Shown here one piece after another: positions 61,607 to 64,000 of a DNA stretch of 64,000 nt. The stretch spans positions 2,366,001 through 2,430,000 of the forward strand of contig NZ_CP011994.1 in NCBI RefSeq assembly GCF_001632845.1, written 5' to 3'. This stretch comes from Ectothiorhodospira sp. BSL-9 (lineage in GTDB: Bacteria > Pseudomonadota > Gammaproteobacteria > Ectothiorhodospirales > Ectothiorhodospiraceae). The notes beneath the pieces are model-generated. The model did not search any database, had not been told where the DNA came from, and saw only the letters and a list, made by a program, of their open reading frames with translations. Each line of letters opens with the position of its first letter. The stretch's first letter is position 1. Made by a program: the position numbers and the translations under genes.

Positions 61607-64000
61607 ATGGTCAGGACAGCGATAGAGCCCATGGCCTACACGGGCCTGAGCGACTGGAAGGCCATCTGGAACCGACTGGAGCCAGGGGACAAGCATCGCG
61701 CCATGCTGTCCTTCCTTGAACGACTGCGGGATCCCGCCTCGCGCCTGGAGATGGTCTGCGATACCACCCTCAAGACCCTGGCGCGGCGCAAGCGTTTCCG
61801 TGTCGAGACCCTGCGGCGCATGAAGAATCCGCAACTGGCCGGTGTGCTGCTGCCCAATGCACCGGCCCTGTTCGGTGCCCGGGAATGGACGCTGCTGTTC
61901 CTGGGCTATTTTGCCGATTACAAGTCGCCCATCATGTGCCGGTTTCTGGATCTGTGCGGCGTGCCCCACGACGACCGCGGCTTCGTGGTGGGTGGGGATT
62001 CCCGGATTCGTGCCCCCCAGGATGTGCAGGCCACCACGCAGACCCTGGTGGAAGAGTTCGGGGTGCGCGAGGTGGCTATCTACTTCTGCGTGCTCACCCA
62101 GATGGATCCGGATCTGTGGCGTTTTCTGGATCCGGTGCTGCCCGAACTGACCCGGGCCATGGAGGAAGAGGAGGCCGCCCGTGCTCATGAGGTGGTGATG
62201 GATGCCCAGGTGGCCGATAGTCTGGAGGTGTCGGAGGACTTCACCCAGCTGGATCGGGTGATCCTGGATCAGATCCTGGCCACCCAAAGCGGCGATGAAC
62301 GGGCGCTCAAGGCCAACGAACTGGTGGATCTGGTGGAGTCGGTCCACGCCCTGGACACCACCCGGCAGCGGACCTATTTCCATCTGGGGTTCATGGATGC
62401 CCTGTTGCCGGAGCGGGAGACCGACGCTGCTCGCCGGGAGATGGATGACGAGCAGCGCCAGTGGTATCTCTCCGGCATGCTCAGTGCCCATGTGCGCCAG
62501 CGGGATGACGATGCCGTCAAGGCGGCGTTGAGCCGCCATGGCGGGGTATTCCGCAAGGCCGCCAAGACACCCGGCGGCGCCGGGGCAGGGCTCATCAACG
62601 AGGTGTACGGCTATCTGCTGGAGCAGGGGTACGACCGCGAGGCCATGCAGTTGCTGCGGGGTCAGCGCTGCCATCTCAGCCTGGGCACGTTCTCCCTGAT
62701 TCTGGACAAGGCCACCACGGCCATTCGCGAGGGTGATCCGGCCCTGGCCAATGTGTTGCTGGTGGAACTACGCCATGGCCTGCCCTATGTGCAGATGGAC
62801 CCGGAAGAACGTGAGCACAGGGATACCCTGCTGGAACGTCGCCTGGGGCAGGCCTTGCAGGCCCAGGGGAATTTTATCGGCGCCCGGGAGGTGTTTGCGC
62901 GACTGATCGAAGAGGATCGGGTGGATACCCCTTGCCTTCTGGCAGATCGGGGTCTGGTGAGCGGTGGGTTTCGGTCGCTGGCGGATGTGGTGTTGCCGGA
63001 CGATCCCGAGCGCTGTGGCAACACCCTGGCGCAACTGGAAAACGGCGAGACCTGTTTTCGTGAAGCGGTGGCGCGATTCGAACGACGGGCCATCAACGCC
63101 CATCATGCCCTGGCGGTGCTGGAATTCCTGCGCTGGGCCGGGCCGGATGGCCAGGATGCGGTGCGCGATCGGGCCCTGGTGCATGTGAACGAGGCCCTGA
63201 TCGGCATGCTGAGCGATACCGCCTCCACGGCCTACGAGCGTTTGGGGCTGCTGGCTCAATGCCGCTTCATGCAGGCGGTACTGATGATGGCCCGCCTGGA
63301 TCAGGGGTCGGCGCGGGCGGCCATGGAGTCCTGGCGGGCCGTCGCAAAAGAGGCCGAACGGCTGCCTCGCTGGGGGGTGCAGCGTTTACTGGAGTCGGCC
63401 GATCTGGTGGAGCCGCGTCTGGCCACTGAGATCGCCGAGTGCGTCTGGCGTCAGGGGGGCGAATCTTCGCTGGCGATGATCGAACGGCCCGAGTGGCTGG
63501 CCGGGTCCGGGTACCTGCAGGGCGAAGTCCTCAGGCTGGCCCGCAGCAGCGGGGAGAAGTCCGGGGCGCAGCAGTGGCGTGTGTGGTCGTTGCTGGTGCC
63601 GGCGGCCCTGTCGGCAGGGCATGTGGACGTGGCTCAGGAGGGACTGGATGCCATGGAGGCCCTGGCCCAGGACTCGCGTTTTTGTGAGCCCATGCTGAAA
63701 TGGCTGGAGCATCCGGAGCGCCTGGATCCGGCCTGGTCGGAAGTGGAGATCCTGCGCTCCCGGTTTCGTCTGTACCGACGCCTGGGGCGGGACCCGGAGG
63801 CCTTTACCCAGTTACGCGCCCTGTTCTACGCCCTGCGTGACACCCGACCCATGGAAGCGTCCCAGACACTGGATCTGTTCCGGGAGTGTGATGCCCCGGA
63901 TGAGTATTACGCCGACCTGCATCTGCCGGGCACGGCCTCGGAAGAGGATGAGGATGCCGGTCTGGAGGAGCAGCTGCGGGCCGGTGCCCCGGTGAAGGTG
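61607..64000 (+). CDS. Large protein of unknown function, open at the window end
   Basis: An open frame of 798 codons from an ATG (MVRTAIEPMAYTGLSDWKAI) to the last base, with no stop. AGGAGG lies 6 bases before the ATG. The protein is almost all alpha-helical and Leu/Ala/Arg/Asp-rich, with repeated helix pairs of TPR-like character (for example RLGQALQAQGNFIGAREVFARL and ERLGLLAQCRFMQAVLMMARLD). It has no signal peptide or membrane helix. Residues about 90-190 (LLFLGYFADYKSPIMCRFLD; GGDSRIRAPQDVQATTQTL) form a distinct N-terminal part, possibly a receiver-like fold, without recognised catalytic residues. I do not recognise the family. Codon use and GC match the neighbours. Confidence 0.65.
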   Translation, partial: MVRTAIEPMAYTGLSDWKAIWNRLEPGDKHRAMLSFLERLRDPASRLEMVCDTTLKTLARRKRFRVETLRRMKNPQLAGVLLPNAPALFGAREWTLLFLGYFADYKSPIMCRFLDLCGVPHDDRGFVVGGDSRIRAPQDVQATTQTLVEEFGVREVAIYFCVLTQMDPDLWRFLDPVLPELTRAMEEEEAARAHEVVMDAQVADSLEVSEDFTQLDRVILDQILATQSGDERALKANELVDLVESVHALDTTRQRTYFHLGFMDALLPERETDAARREMDDEQRQWYLSGMLSAHVRQRDDDAVKAALSRHGGVFRKAAKTPGGAGAGLINEVYGYLLEQGYDREAMQLLRGQRCHLSLGTFSLILDKATTAIREGDPALANVLLVELRHGLPYVQMDPEEREHRDTLLERRLGQALQAQGNFIGAREVFARLIEEDRVDTPCLLADRGLVSGGFRSLADVVLPDDPERCGNTLAQLENGETCFREAVARFERRAINAHHALAVLEFLRWAGPDGQDAVRDRALVHVNEALIGMLSDTASTAYERLGLLAQCRFMQAVLMMARLDQGSARAAMESWRAVAKEAERLPRWGVQRLLESADLVEPRLATEIAECVWRQGGESSLAMIERPEWLAGSGYLQGEVLRLARSSGEKSGAQQWRVWSLLVPAALSAGHVDVAQEGLDAMEALAQDSRFCEPMLKWLEHPERLDPAWSEVEILRSRFRLYRRLGRDPEAFTQLRALFYALRDTRPMEASQTLDLFRECDAPDEYYADLHLPGTASEEDEDAGLEEQLRAGAPVKV

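Overview
The window is about 64 kb of GC-rich DNA from a free-living nitrogen-fixing gammaproteobacterium. The Rnf-NifL-NifA-NifB block (arranged as in Azotobacter and Pseudomonas stutzeri diazotrophs), RecBCD, RnfH, a KpsDMTEC capsule exporter and a glycine/sarcosine N-methyltransferase-like gene typical of halophiles together point to a Chromatiales/Ectothiorhodospiraceae-like organism. That assignment is inference from gene content; no rRNA is present.

Layout. 1-5.3 kb: 3' end of cysQ, an orphan NadS-type antitoxin, and two nearly identical AAA-ATPase/PD-(D/E)XK genes on either side of a RelE/ParE-type toxin-antitoxin pair, all embedded in REP elements. 5.3-12.2 kb: a translationally coupled capsule export operon (lipoprotein, kpsD, M, T, E, C). 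12.5-13.4 kb: two [2Fe-2S] ferredoxin genes, one a Shethna FeSII homologue, behind a sigma-54 promoter and a NifA box. 13.4-17.3 kb: a degenerate NERD-domain protein, then ahpC-ahpF with a well-spaced OxyR site. 17.4-27 kb: an RND pump, a TDT/SLAC1 channel, a stand-alone Hen1-like RNA methyltransferase, a GntP permease with a patatin, a small membrane protein and an NAD(P)-binding protein. 27.2 kb: tRNA-Arg(ACG). 27.4-31.2 kb: a hypothetical gene and a frameshifted SWIM/SNF2 helicase. 31.4-43 kb: rnfABCDGEH divergent from nifLA, then nifB and draG. 43-46.5 kb: a REP-associated tyrosine transposase (RAYT), a methyltransferase and a divergent MocR regulator. 46.7-50.5 kb: acnD-prpF. 50.4-61.4 kb: a PLP decarboxylase gene coupled to recC, recB (frameshifted) and recD. 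61.6 kb to the end: a large open gene of unknown function that runs off the window.

How it works together. The clearest theme is a NifA regulon. I find -24/-12 promoters with GG-N10-GC spacing and TGT-N10-ACA NifA boxes upstream of the FeSII/ferredoxin operon, the rnf operon, nifLA and nifB. The products supply low-potential electrons to nitrogenase (Rnf), build its cofactor (NifB), switch it off and on (DraG) and protect it from oxygen (FeSII). The two boxes between rnfA and nifL can serve both divergent promoters, which implies NifA autoregulation. nifHDK is outside the window.

A second theme is repeats. Three families of small palindromic elements (called A, B and C below) occur at many gene borders. 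Family B flanks the RAYT gene, and one B copy lies inside the 5' coding end of kpsC. Two large genes (SNF2 helicase and recB) are each broken by one missing base in a homopolymer, which could be real or a sequencing error.
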